NCBI GenBank assembly: GCA_003224835.1
Contig: QHZX01000270.1
Coordinates: 1-16,569, forward strand
Reading direction: 5' to 3'
Length of the DNA: 16,569 nt
From: Acidobacteriota bacterium
Lineage (GTDB): Bacteria > Acidobacteriota > Terriglobia > Terriglobales > Acidobacteriaceae
Made by a program: the position numbers and the translations under genes. How positions within the stretch are numbered: the first letter of the stretch is position 1; every line of letters begins with the position of its first letter. The notes under the pieces were generated by a model, which was not told the origin of the DNA, searched no databases, and saw only the letters and a list, made by a program, of their open reading frames with translations. Of the stretch, positions 6,640 to 15,064 are shown piece after piece.

Positions 6640-7464
6640 CTACTTGGGCTGCGGCTTATCTTCGTCTTCCGTAGGATTTTTGCTCTCTCCCTGGAACGTC
6701 ACCTTCGACTTGCTGCCGAATCGCTTGTAGTCGGTGTACTTGATGATGTCGCGAATGTGGACATCCTGGTAGCCGCCTTTGCGGAAGTGCAAGGTGTCGT
6801 CAGCCAGAGTGTAGGCCGGGAACCAATACTGCCCATCGACCTGCTCGCGCCAGGTAGTGAATTTGGGGAAAAGGTTTTCGTTGTTCTTCTTGTGGGTTTC
6901 GGGTACGGCCTTGCCAAAGGTTTTGACGATCTGCAGGTCCAGATCGTCCACCCAAATGCGTCCCTGAAAATAGCGCCTTTTGGGATCAATCTTTTTCGGC
7001 GCTATATCGAAGACGTAACAGTGCAGCTCATCTTCCTGCTGCTGCCCGACGTAAAGAATGTCGTAGTCGCCAATTTCGTCCGAGGTCAGAACAAATGGCA
7101 TAGTGTGACGAATGTCTTGTAGGTCCTCAGGCGTCATCAGGATATCTTGCAATGTGTTTTGCGGCGCGAAGACCACGTTCTCCAGATGCCGTCCCTGATT
7201 GTCATAGGTGACATCGAAAACTTCACGGTACTCGCCGGTGACGGTATCGCCGTCAAGGGTCTGGACCTTCACGTCCTGCCGGAATGTGTAGCTATCGCGT
7301 GCTTCCTTGAATACTTTTTCTTTTGCGGCGAATTTCTGGATGATCTGCTCCGAAGTGATTCCCTTGGGAGGATCGTTGCTCAGAGGGCCTTCTTGCGAAA
7401 ACGCGGGCAGCACGAGACCAAAAATAATGGCAGCTAACGGGAATGAGAGACGAAGTGATTTCAT
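6640..7464 (-). CDS. LolA-like secreted protein (outer-membrane lipoprotein-sorting type)
   Basis: A 274-residue protein with an N-terminal signal peptide (MKSLRLSFPLAAIIFGLVLPAFSQ, cleavage near residue 23). The body has the pattern I associate with acidobacterial LolA/LolB-fold proteins: a helix rich in charged residues (EQIIQKFAAKEKVFKEARDSY), then β-strand segments YVFDIAPKKI, RYFQGRIWVDDLDLQIVKTFGKAV, FPKFTTWREQVDGQYWFPAYTLADDTLHF and VHIRDIIKYTDYKRFG. The C-terminus is charged and disordered. Such proteins probably bind a lipid or lipoprotein acyl chain in the periplasm, but no member with this exact layout has a proven role that I know of. The ATG at 7464 opens the signal peptide; no Shine-Dalgarno sequence is evident. 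It is first in a two-gene unit with the thioredoxin-like gene. Confidence 0.78.
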   Translation of the reverse strand: MKSLRLSFPLAAIIFGLVLPAFSQEGPLSNDPPKGITSEQIIQKFAAKEKVFKEARDSYTFRQDVKVQTLDGDTVTGEYREVFDVTYDNQGRHLENVVFAPQNTLQDILMTPEDLQDIRHTMPFVLTSDEIGDYDILYVGQQQEDELHCYVFDIAPKKIDPKRRYFQGRIWVDDLDLQIVKTFGKAVPETHKKNNENLFPKFTTWREQVDGQYWFPAYTLADDTLHFRKGGYQDVHIRDIIKYTDYKRFGSKSKVTFQGESKNPTEDEDKPQPK

Positions 7465-7618
7465 AATTGGCAGGAAAAGGCGTAATTCAAGCCTACTCTA
7501 AAGTTAGATGCGATGAAACCAACGAAGTTGCCGAATCTGTCCAGAGTCAATTCCCCGAAGGAAGCGAGAAGGATGGCGCCGGGGGCAGGGAACTGAAAGA
7601 TATGGAATTGGTTGTAAT

Positions 7619-8893
7619 ATGAACCTTTCCATGAGCCAGGTAGCGCGCCCTTTGACTGCCGATCAATCAGTCGTGATCCCACAGGAAATCTCCCGGTTGG
7701 CTGCGCTGCCTGAGGTGCAATCAGCACTGCAATGGTTTCGTGACCAGGAAGCTGAATTTGCGCGCTGGCAGATGGATCTGGCGCGAATTCCCGCCCCGCC
7801 TTTTGGTGAAAAGGCACGCGCCGAATGGGTGGGTGAGCAATTTCGCGCTCTGGGAATCAAGCGCCTAGGCAGGGACAAGATTGGAAACGCCTTCGGGTTC
7901 CGCATAGGTAAGCAGGATGCGGTCGTCTCTATTAGCGCGCATCTGGACACCGTGTTCCCCGCCAACACTCCGCTTAATGTGCGCCAGCAAGGGGCGAAGC
8001 TTTATGGCCCCGGAATTTCAGATAATGCGGCTGGGGTCACCGCTCTGCTGGCCATTGCGGCGGCGTTTGAAAACTTTAACCTTCCTCATGAAGCTTCGCT
8101 GCTGTTTCTCGGGAATGTAGGAGAAGAAGGCGAAGGCGACCTGCGCGGCATGCGCTACATTTTCTCGGACTCTGAATGGAAGGACTCGATCCAGACCAGT
8201 CTGGTGCTGGATGGGGCCGGCACCGACACGATTGTGGCGGAAGCGCTCGGCAGCCGCCGCTTTGAGGTGACCGTGCGCGGGCCGGGAGGACACTCCTGGA
8301 GCGATTTCGGAGTGCCGAATCCGATTGTGGCGCTCGGCCGCGCCATTCATCTGTTTTCGCAGACGCGCGTGCCCTCATCGCCCAAAACGACTTTTAACAT
8401 TGGGGTGATTCGCGGCGGGACCTCGGTCAATTCGATTCCAGAGTCGGCCAGCATGCGGGTGGACATCCGATCAAGTTCGGCGTCGGAAATAGACCGCTTG
8501 GACCTCGAGCTTCGCCGCGCGATCGACCAATCAATTCAGGAAGAAGAGACGCGCAGTTCGCAGCTTCGCGAAACGTCGCATTATCGTTCCGGATTGACAG
8601 CGGAGATGGCGCCGATCGGGAACCGGCCCGGCGGTGAACTGGACCCGAATGCGCGCGCGCTGCAGATCGCCCGTGCTGTGGACGCGCACTTGGGCAACAA
8701 TGCGCAGGTGCAGCGGGCTTCGACTGATGCCAACATCCCAATATCCATGGGGCGAGAAGCGATTGCCATAGGCGCCGGCGGCAATGGTGGTGGCGCACAT
8801 ACGCTGCAAGAGTGGTTCGATCCTACGGATCGAGCGCTCGGGCTGACGCGCATTCTGCTCATTAGCCTGGCATTGGCCGGGGCGCGAAGATGA
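7619..8893 (+). CDS. M20 family metallopeptidase
   Basis: A 424-residue cytosolic-type dizinc peptidase of the M20 (PepT/carboxypeptidase G2) group. Metal and catalytic residues are all present: H108 and the base-assisting D110 in SAHLDTVF, bridging D135 in GPGISDNAAG, catalytic E169 and metal E170 in GNVGEEGEGD, D198 in LVLDGAG, and H394 in GGGAHTLQEWFD. GPGGHSW (H225) marks the lid/dimerisation domain. No signal peptide is visible. The likely reaction is removal of residues from small peptides or acyl-amino acids; the exact substrate cannot be read from the sequence. ATG 7619 is the first start in frame, with a second ATG at 7631; neither has a strong Shine-Dalgarno sequence. The stop overlaps the start of the amidohydrolase gene by four bases (ATGA), which implies coupled translation. 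Confidence 0.93.
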   Translation: MNLSMSQVARPLTADQSVVIPQEISRLAALPEVQSALQWFRDQEAEFARWQMDLARIPAPPFGEKARAEWVGEQFRALGIKRLGRDKIGNAFGFRIGKQDAVVSISAHLDTVFPANTPLNVRQQGAKLYGPGISDNAAGVTALLAIAAAFENFNLPHEASLLFLGNVGEEGEGDLRGMRYIFSDSEWKDSIQTSLVLDGAGTDTIVAEALGSRRFEVTVRGPGGHSWSDFGVPNPIVALGRAIHLFSQTRVPSSPKTTFNIGVIRGGTSVNSIPESASMRVDIRSSSASEIDRLDLELRRAIDQSIQEEETRSSQLRETSHYRSGLTAEMAPIGNRPGGELDPNARALQIARAVDAHLGNNAQVQRASTDANIPISMGREAIAIGAGGNGGGAHTLQEWFDPTDRALGLTRILLISLALAGARR

Positions 8894-10538
8894 ACCTGCG
8901 TCGCTTCGTACTCTCGCTCCTTACGCCAATCACTCTTGCAACCAATTTAATGGCGCAAACCGTTGCAGCGGATTCCATTTACGTTCATGGCAACATCTAT
9001 ACCGGCGTGGTTGGGGACTCCTCCAATGCGGTGAAGCGGGCGGACGCGATGGCGGTGAGTAAAGACAAGATCGTCGCGGTTGGGACTCAGTCAGAGGTAA
9101 CGAAATTCAAAGGGCCACGGACGACGGTGGTCGATCTGCATGGTCAATTTGTGATGCCGGGCTTCAACGACGCGCATATGCATTTGACCGAAGCCGGTTT
9201 CAAGAAACTTACGGTCGATCTCACCGGAACGCGTTCAATCCAGGAATTCAAAGATCGTATTCGCAAACGGCTGCGTACCACGGAGCCGCGGGAGTGGATC
9301 ACGGGATCAGGATGGGACGAAACACTGTGGCCGGGAAGCCAGCTCCCCACACGTCAGGACATCGACGAAGTTACCAAGGACCACCCGGTTTTTTTGGTGC
9401 GCATTGATGGCCACGCTGCTGTGGCCAACACGCTGGCGCTCAAGATGGCGCATGTAACCTCTTCCAGTAAAGATCCCGAAGGCGGGGCGATCGTACGCGA
9501 CCAGAGCGGCGCACCTAACGGGGTCTTGCGGGAGACTGCGCAGACGCTGGTTTCCTCATTAATCCCGCGGGCAACTCCAGAAAAGTATCGCCAGGCAATC
9601 GAGGCGGCATTGCAGGACATTGCGCGCTCTGGAGTCACTTCGGCTCAGGACTTTTCCGGCGACACGGAAGAAGACAGTCTTGCCAATTTCAAAGTACTCG
9701 AACAACTCGAGAGTGAAGGAAAGTTGACTGTCCGCGTCTCCGAATGGCTGCCGTTCAATGAACCGGTGGAGAGTCTAAAACGGCAGCGGGATTCACATCC
9801 GCAATCTGACCCGATGCTGCAGATGATCCGAAAAATTCAGGGCTGCCGCAATATGATCAATCAAAGCTGAATGAAATGGCGAGAGAACGAGTTGCGGCCG
9901 GTTTCCAACTGGGATTTCATGCAATCGGAGATAAAGCAGTAGAGATGGCGCTGGATGCATTTGCCGAGGCCGAAAAGGCGGCGCACGCCAGTGGAGCTAA
10001 AGCGCCAGATGGGACGGAGAACTTCCGCCTGCGTGTCGAGCACGCGCAAGTGACAAATCCCGGACAGGTCGAACGATTTCGCGAACTCAACGTGATTGCA
10101 TCCATGCAGCCCAGCCATTTGCTGACCGACATGCGCTGGGCCGAGACACGCCTGGGCCCGCAGCGCGCGGCGCATTCGTACGCCTGGGCGGAATTTGCCA
10201 GCCACGGAGTGAAGTTAGCGTTCGGCACCGATTATCCAGTCGAGCCGGTGACACCGTTCAGGGGACTGTACGCCGCGGTCACTCGCAAAAGCGAAGACGG
10301 AAAGCAGGAATATTATGCGGCGCAGAAGCTGACGATTGAGCAGGCAATAGCCGCCTATACCACGGGGTCAGCATATGCGGAGTTCGCGGAGACGCAAAAA
10401 GGAACGCTGGCGCCTGGGATGCTGGCCGATTTTGTGGTGCTAGACCGGGACCTAACAGCAATTCCTCCGGGGCAGATTCTGGGAACGCGGGTCTTGCGGA
10501 CGGTGGTCGGAGGCAAAACGGCGTATGAATCGAACTGA
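8890..10538 (+). pseudogene. Secreted amidohydrolase (YtcJ-like, amidohydrolase 3), broken by internal deletion
   Basis: Two adjacent frames form one gene. The first (8890 to the junction near 9821, stop at 9868-9870) has a signal peptide (VLSLLTPITLATNLMAQ), the metal motif FNDAHMHL with H96/H98, and SGWDETLWPG. The second frame is open from 9822 and continues with DDPKNSGLPQYDQSKLNEM, then GFHAIGDKA, RVEHAQV, FGTDYPVEP and the C-terminal LADFVVLDRDL. In intact relatives a segment of roughly 24 residues, including a conserved FMDGSLGSRTA-type block with a lysine just before it, stands between DPML and DDPKNSGLP. Here it is absent and the frame shifts, so the lost length is 3n+1 bases. The product would not be a complete enzyme. 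Either a real deletion or an assembly collapse is possible. It begins with a 4-base overlap on the M20 gene. Confidence 0.88.
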
Positions 10539-10646
10539 CCGGACGCTTTTAGCGCCCTCACTGGACTGCCCTGGCGTATTCGCGCTATCTTTTTGTGCTG
10601 CCGACCGTCTGTAACTCTTCGGACATTTTCGAATAGAGGATTTACT

Positions 10647-12815
10647 ATGCGACGTCTTACGCTTGCCGCCCTCAGCTTGGCCCTATTTCTGTCCACACTT
10701 GCTTCTGGCCAAGTGAAGCTCCCAAAAACACCGGTCCGCGAGGTCACCGAGGACTACTTCGGAACAAAAGTTACAGATCCCTACCGCTGGCTGGAAAATA
10801 CTTCGGACGCCGAAGTCGTTTCATGGATGAAGTCACAGAACGACTACACGCGGGAGCAGTTAGTAAAGATTCCCGGGCGAGACAAATTGCTGGAGCGCAT
10901 CAAGTCGTTGGACAATGCCGGCGCGGTTGTTGCCAGCTTGCAAGTCTGGGGCGGACATTACTTTTATCTGAAAACCGAACCGGGTTCGGACAATCGCAAG
11001 CTCTACGTTCGCGACACGGTGAGCGCGCCCGAGCGCCTGCTTGTAGATCCGGAAAAGCTTACCAGCGCCGATGGCAAACACTTTTCCATCGACTACTTCC
11101 AACCTTCTCTTGACGGCAAGTACGTTGCGTATGGAATTTCGCCGGGAGGTTCCGAAGATAGTGTCCTTCACATTCTCGAGACGGCCAACGGCAAAGCTCT
11201 TCCTGATGTAATTGATCGGGCGCAATTCGGATCGCCGGCGTGGTTGCCAGGTAACAAGTCGTTTTTCTTTACCCGCACGCAAAAATTGAGTCCGAGTGAT
11301 CCTCCAACCGCGAAATATCAGAAGCTGCGAGTTTACGTGCATTCGTTGGGTGATGATCCGGAAAAAGACGCGCAGGTTTTTGGATATGAGTTCAGCCCGA
11401 ATGTGAAAGTGACGGAAGATGATTTTCCAGTACTCATCTATTCGCCTGCGGCCCCGAAGTCGATGGTGGGCCTGGTAATCCACGGCGTGAAGAACGAAAA
11501 AGATGTTTATGTCGCGCCATTCTCTGCCAGTCCAACTGCGAATACGGTGTGGACGAAGGTGGCGGACGATTCCGAAGAGATTACAAATCTCGACGTACAT
11601 GGCGACGATCTCTTTCTGCTTTCGCACAAAGATGCATCCCGCTTCAAAGTGCTGCGCACAAGTCTCTCGAAACCGGAGCTGGCAAAGGCAACTCTCGTGG
11701 TTCCTCCGGGAGAGCCAGTCATCATCAACATCGCAGCGGCTGCGGATGGGCTATACATCCAGGACCTTGACGGAGGCATAGGGAAGCTGCGCCGGTTGTC
11801 CTACGGCTCCGGAAAAGTCGAGTCGATGAAGTTGCCATTTGACGGAGCTATACAAGGTCTCGTGGCTAATCCCACGGACGCGGGTGCCTGGTTAAATTTG
11901 GTCGGATGGACAAAGCCGCCGCTGTGGTATGTGTTGAATGCGAAATCGGGCAAGGTTCAGGACACGCATATTGTTCCTCCTTCGCCAGTAGATTTTTCGG
12001 AGATCGTCTCCGAGGAGGTGAAAGCCAAGAGCGCGGATGGAACCATGGTGCCGCTTTCAATCGTGCACCGGCGTGACATGAAGATGGATGGATCGAGTCC
12101 CGCCTGGCTGGAAGGTTATGGCGCATATGGCATAACGTACGATCCCTCATTTCGCCCGACGTGGTTGGCCTTCCTGGAACGCGGAGGCCTTTTTGCAGTA
12201 GCGCATGTGCGCGGAGGCGGGGAATACGGAGAAGATTGGCACAACGCCGGGCGCAAACTGACCAAGCAGCACACCATTGATGATTTCATTGCCTGCGCCC
12301 AGTACCTCATCGACAACAAATACACTTCAACCGCCAAATTGGGCGGAGAGGGCACAAGCGCGGGTGGCGTCACTATCGGCGGAGCGGTTACACAACGGCC
12401 TGATCTGTTTGCGGCGGCATTGATTCGTGTCGGGGATTCGGATTCACTGCGCTCGGAGTTGATGGCGAGTGGGCCGGCAAACATTCCTGAATTCGGGACC
12501 GTGAAGGAGGCGGATGGCTTCAAAGGCCTTTATGCGATGGATGCATATCAGCACGTTAAAGCAGACACGGCGTATCCGGCGGTGTTGCTGACCACGGGAG
12601 TCAACGATCCGCGAGTGGCGCCCTGGCAGGCCGCGAAAATGACGGCGCGGCTGCAGGCCTCAACCAATAGCAGCAAGCCGGTGCTGCTACGCGTGGATTA
12701 CGACGCTGGGCACGGACTGGGATCGACGAAATCACAGCGTGACGTGGAACTTGCGGATGAGGTCTCTTTCTTGTTCTGGCAATTTGGAGTCCCAGAGTTT
12801 CAGCCGAAACAGTGA
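10647..12815 (+). CDS. Prolyl oligopeptidase family serine peptidase (S9A), exported
   Basis: A 722-residue precursor. Residues 1-22 are a signal peptide (RRLTLAALSLALFLSTLASGQ), then the S9A start VTEDYFGTKVTDPYRWLEN, a β-propeller region to about residue 440, and the α/β-hydrolase domain. Catalytic residues are S571 in GTSAGG, D654 in GVNDPRVAP and H689 in DAGHGLGSTKSQR; the HVRGGGEYGEDWHNAG segment also fits. The enzyme cleaves short peptides after proline, here probably in the periplasm or outside the cell. The start ATG is firm, with AGAGGA at 10635-10640 six bases upstream; a longer open frame from 10593 lacks support. It lies about 100 bases after the broken amidohydrolase and may share its transcript or have its own promoter. 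Confidence 0.95.
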   Translation: MRRLTLAALSLALFLSTLASGQVKLPKTPVREVTEDYFGTKVTDPYRWLENTSDAEVVSWMKSQNDYTREQLVKIPGRDKLLERIKSLDNAGAVVASLQVWGGHYFYLKTEPGSDNRKLYVRDTVSAPERLLVDPEKLTSADGKHFSIDYFQPSLDGKYVAYGISPGGSEDSVLHILETANGKALPDVIDRAQFGSPAWLPGNKSFFFTRTQKLSPSDPPTAKYQKLRVYVHSLGDDPEKDAQVFGYEFSPNVKVTEDDFPVLIYSPAAPKSMVGLVIHGVKNEKDVYVAPFSASPTANTVWTKVADDSEEITNLDVHGDDLFLLSHKDASRFKVLRTSLSKPELAKATLVVPPGEPVIINIAAAADGLYIQDLDGGIGKLRRLSYGSGKVESMKLPFDGAIQGLVANPTDAGAWLNLVGWTKPPLWYVLNAKSGKVQDTHIVPPSPVDFSEIVSEEVKAKSADGTMVPLSIVHRRDMKMDGSSPAWLEGYGAYGITYDPSFRPTWLAFLERGGLFAVAHVRGGGEYGEDWHNAGRKLTKQHTIDDFIACAQYLIDNKYTSTAKLGGEGTSAGGVTIGGAVTQRPDLFAAALIRVGDSDSLRSELMASGPANIPEFGTVKEADGFKGLYAMDAYQHVKADTAYPAVLLTTGVNDPRVAPWQAAKMTARLQASTNSSKPVLLRVDYDAGHGLGSTKSQRDVELADEVSFLFWQFGVPEFQPKQ

Positions 12816-12844
12816 TTGCTTTGCGTAATAGGACGACGAGCTGA

Positions 12845-12861
12845 AGGTCGCTTCGCGACCT
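12845..12861. terminator. Perfect 7-bp hairpin after the prolyl oligopeptidase gene
   Basis: AGGTCGC (12845-12851) and GCGACCT (12855-12861) close on a TTC loop, 29 bases after the stop codon. The position suggests a transcription stop, but the sequence after it is not T-rich, so it could instead be a REP-like element. Confidence 0.4.
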
Positions 12862-12925
12862 CGGCTTGCGGGGAAGCGGTCATAAATCGCCGATCTTTTA
12901 AGGTGTTTTAAGCGAAGCACTGAGC

Positions 12926-13765
12926 GTGGCTCCCGATGCTAAACTAGCGGGCGTGTCGGCGCCGTCTCCCGAGATCGGCAGAAAATCTGGAATCGCGCGC
13001 TTTGGCGTGTTTGAGGCCGACCTAGACGCGCGTGAGCTTCGCAAACAAGGCCGCCGAATTCGGCTGCAGGACCAGCCTTTCGCGGTGCTTGCAATTCTGC
13101 TTGAGCGCTGCGGAAGGGTTATTTCAAGAGAAGAACTCCGGGAAAAATTGTGGCCGGCAAATACATTTGTCGACTTCGATCACAGCCTGAACACGGCCGT
13201 CAACAAGATCCGTGAAACGCTGGGTGATTCGGCGAGCAGTCCTCGATTCGTCGAAACGATTGCCCGTCGCGGATACCGGTTCGTCGGCGACATTCAATGG
13301 CAAACGCCTTCCGCCGCAAACACGCCAAGCCGAAATCCTGTCACGGGCGAAGAGCTTCCAAAAACAAATCGCGGGCTCACACGTTCGCTGTTCGCGCTAA
13401 TCCAGATCATGTACCTGGTTTTTTATATCGAAGCCTTGTTTCACTGGCGCGGTGTGGACCAGGTTTCGTGGGCTGACGCCGGCTCACCTTTAATTCTGAT
13501 TCTCGTGCTGGTCACGGCCGGCGTGGGGATTCCGGTGCGATTTTATCTGCTATCGTCAGTGGGTTTTGATCACGCGTTGCTAGGCCAGAAGTTCCGCAGG
13601 ATTTTCATTCCTCTGCTACTGTTGGACGAGCTCTGGGCGGTCACGCCATTCCTGATCTTCGATCGAATCGGCTTTGGTCCGGCTTTTGCGGCAACGGCAG
13701 CGCTGCTCTATGTTCCATTTGCAGAACGCACGCTGGTGCGAATGGCTTATCCGCAAGAGGCGTGA
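12926..13765 (+). CDS. Winged-helix (PhoB/CadC-type) regulator with four membrane segments
   Basis: A 279-residue protein. Residues 25-122 are a PhoB-type winged helix: FGVFEADLDARELRKQGRRIRLQ at the front sheet, LREKLWPANTFVDFDHSLNTAVNKIRETLGD for the recognition helix region, and the wing motif FVETIARRGYRFVG. After a linker (123-150) come four hydrophobic segments at about 152-174, 187-207, 225-246 and 251-268. The protein therefore probably sits in the inner membrane with its DNA-binding domain in the cytosol, like CadC or ToxR, but the C-terminal part is a short polytopic domain I do not recognise. In acidobacteria this winged helix is commonly fused to TPR or β-propeller domains instead. 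Start: GTG 12926 is the first in frame, GTG 12953 is an alternative; neither has a strong Shine-Dalgarno sequence. Targets are unknown. Confidence 0.82.
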   Translation: MAPDAKLAGVSAPSPEIGRKSGIARFGVFEADLDARELRKQGRRIRLQDQPFAVLAILLERCGRVISREELREKLWPANTFVDFDHSLNTAVNKIRETLGDSASSPRFVETIARRGYRFVGDIQWQTPSAANTPSRNPVTGEELPKTNRGLTRSLFALIQIMYLVFYIEALFHWRGVDQVSWADAGSPLILILVLVTAGVGIPVRFYLLSSVGFDHALLGQKFRRIFIPLLLLDELWAVTPFLIFDRIGFGPAFAATAALLYVPFAERTLVRMAYPQEA

Positions 13766-13843
13766 AGCCGGCGAACTCATCCCAAAGCTCACAGACATCA
13801 ACACAGGGAAACATCGTCACATCTCATGACGGCGCCGGTTTCA

Positions 13844-14893
13844 TCAACATCTCGTTAAATTAGCGGTAGTGAGATTAGGCCCGGTGAACTCTGTGGGAAG
13901 TGGCGGAAACGGATCAGAGGCCGTGATTCCCCCATAGGCGGCACGATCAAGCGCGACATCTCCGGAGCCAAAGACGTAATGCAGTCCGGCTACTTGGCCA
14001 TTTTTTAGTATGGAAAATACTATTGAAACTTCGCCCTTCTTGTACTCGGCAGATTCAGGAGTCAGCCGATACCAATTCCTCTTCACTTCGCGCAAGATGA
14101 TCGCCATGTAAGGGCCAAAGTCTACGCCCATCGTATCGCTAAGGATCTCTGGGCCCATGCGTTCCGTTCTCTGGCGCTGGCCTAGCCCGAGATCGCCGTT
14201 GTCTCCAGGGAATCGACCGCGTGTTGCAGCGGCAGCGTTCGCGGCCTGCTCAATTGCCCGGCTCGCCGACATAGAACCGGTGTTGAAAACCGCCTTCGGA
14301 TTAAGCGGTGGAGTTTGCAGTTTCGCTACCTGGTTCGCTGGCGGCTCCGGCTGTTGTTGTTGAGCCGGTTGCTGCGGAGGCGGCGCACTTTGTGCCATAG
14401 GCTGTGGCTGTTGTTGCTGGACCGGAGGCGCGGGGCGACCAGCTCGAGCCGTATCAAGGATTTTCTTCAGCTGCTGGCGATCGAGTTGCGGTTGCCGGGT
14501 CGAGGCAATCCGGTTCTTATCTGAAATCTTGTCGGTGTCCGGACGCTTTACCTTTAATTTATCGGGCGCGGCGTCCACGAATGTCAGGTGACGGTCATTG
14601 TTAACCGGCTTCACAACCATTACCGAGCGTTTGAACCAGTACTTGGCAAAATCCGGGGGATGAAGAATGAACAGTAAGAGCACGGCGTGCACGAACAGCG
14701 ACATCCAGAATGCTTCGCGTTTTCGCGAACGCGAGAGATCGTCCTGCGCCTGTATCAACAGGGTGGGGAAATCGTGCATCTCCCGATACGCCGATTCCCA
14801 ATGGTCCGCACTATAAAGTTCTAGTTGAGCGGGATCAGGCCTGGATGATTCGGCCGGCGGCTCTTGCAACGACGGAATTTGGATCAAAGGCAT
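13844..14893 (-). CDS. TonB-like energy transducer or TonB C-terminal domain protein
   Basis: A 349-residue protein with about 60 cytosolic residues, one membrane segment at 62-80 (FWMSLFVHAVLLLFILHP), a charged stretch (90-140), a proline/glutamine-rich spacer at about 150-190, and a C-terminal domain from 255 (GPYMAIILREVKRNWYRL, GEVSIVFSILKNGQVAGLHYVFGSGDVALDRAAYGGITASDPFPPLP). This is the architecture of TonB/TolA-like proteins that span the periplasm and pass inner-membrane energy to outer-membrane receptors. The C-terminal end looks abnormal: after FTGPN the expected last β-strand is missing and a short tail LTTANLTRC follows, while a +2 frame continues with FNEMLMKPAPS. No ExbB/ExbD genes are adjacent. 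The ATG 14893 has no clear Shine-Dalgarno sequence. Confidence 0.85.
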   Translation of the reverse strand: MPLIQIPSLQEPPAESSRPDPAQLELYSADHWESAYREMHDFPTLLIQAQDDLSRSRKREAFWMSLFVHAVLLLFILHPPDFAKYWFKRSVMVVKPVNNDRHLTFVDAAPDKLKVKRPDTDKISDKNRIASTRQPQLDRQQLKKILDTARAGRPAPPVQQQQPQPMAQSAPPPQQPAQQQQPEPPANQVAKLQTPPLNPKAVFNTGSMSASRAIEQAANAAAATRGRFPGDNGDLGLGQRQRTERMGPEILSDTMGVDFGPYMAIILREVKRNWYRLTPESAEYKKGEVSIVFSILKNGQVAGLHYVFGSGDVALDRAAYGGITASDPFPPLPTEFTGPNLTTANLTRC

Positions 14894-14971
14894 TGACTAA
14901 ATTATCTGATGCGTCGCTGGTGCGGGTTGGGTCTATTTTCTCATCTTTCAGGCTGTTTGTTGAAGTTCTGA

Positions 14972-14989
14972 CCGTACAAGTACTTACGG
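14972..14989. promoter_or_regulatory. Near-perfect palindrome upstream of the TonB-like gene
   Basis: An 18-base sequence (CCGTAC, then AAGTACTT, then ACGG) becomes a perfect 16-base palindrome if the single C at 14977 is omitted. It lies about 80 bases upstream of the TonB-like start, in the 171-base spacer that should hold its promoter, so it could be an operator. No second copy is seen in the window. Confidence 0.3.
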
Positions 14990-15064
14990 CTGAGGCACCT
15001 TCTAAGGTTAGTCGTCATCGGGAGTGAAAGCTGTCAAAAAGTGTAAAGTCGCGTGACGCAAGTT

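Noticed and set aside
7465..7618. Divergent promoters between the LolA-like and M20 genes
   Set aside because: They must exist somewhere here, but the candidate boxes on either strand match poorly and none could be preferred.
9876..10538. A separate complete 220-residue amidohydrolase gene
   Set aside because: It lacks the N-terminal metal motif, and the same frame continues upstream to 9822 with sequence belonging to the broken gene before it.
10541..10557. Short hairpin after the amidohydrolase as a terminator
   Set aside because: The stem is interrupted by a mismatch and no T-tract follows.
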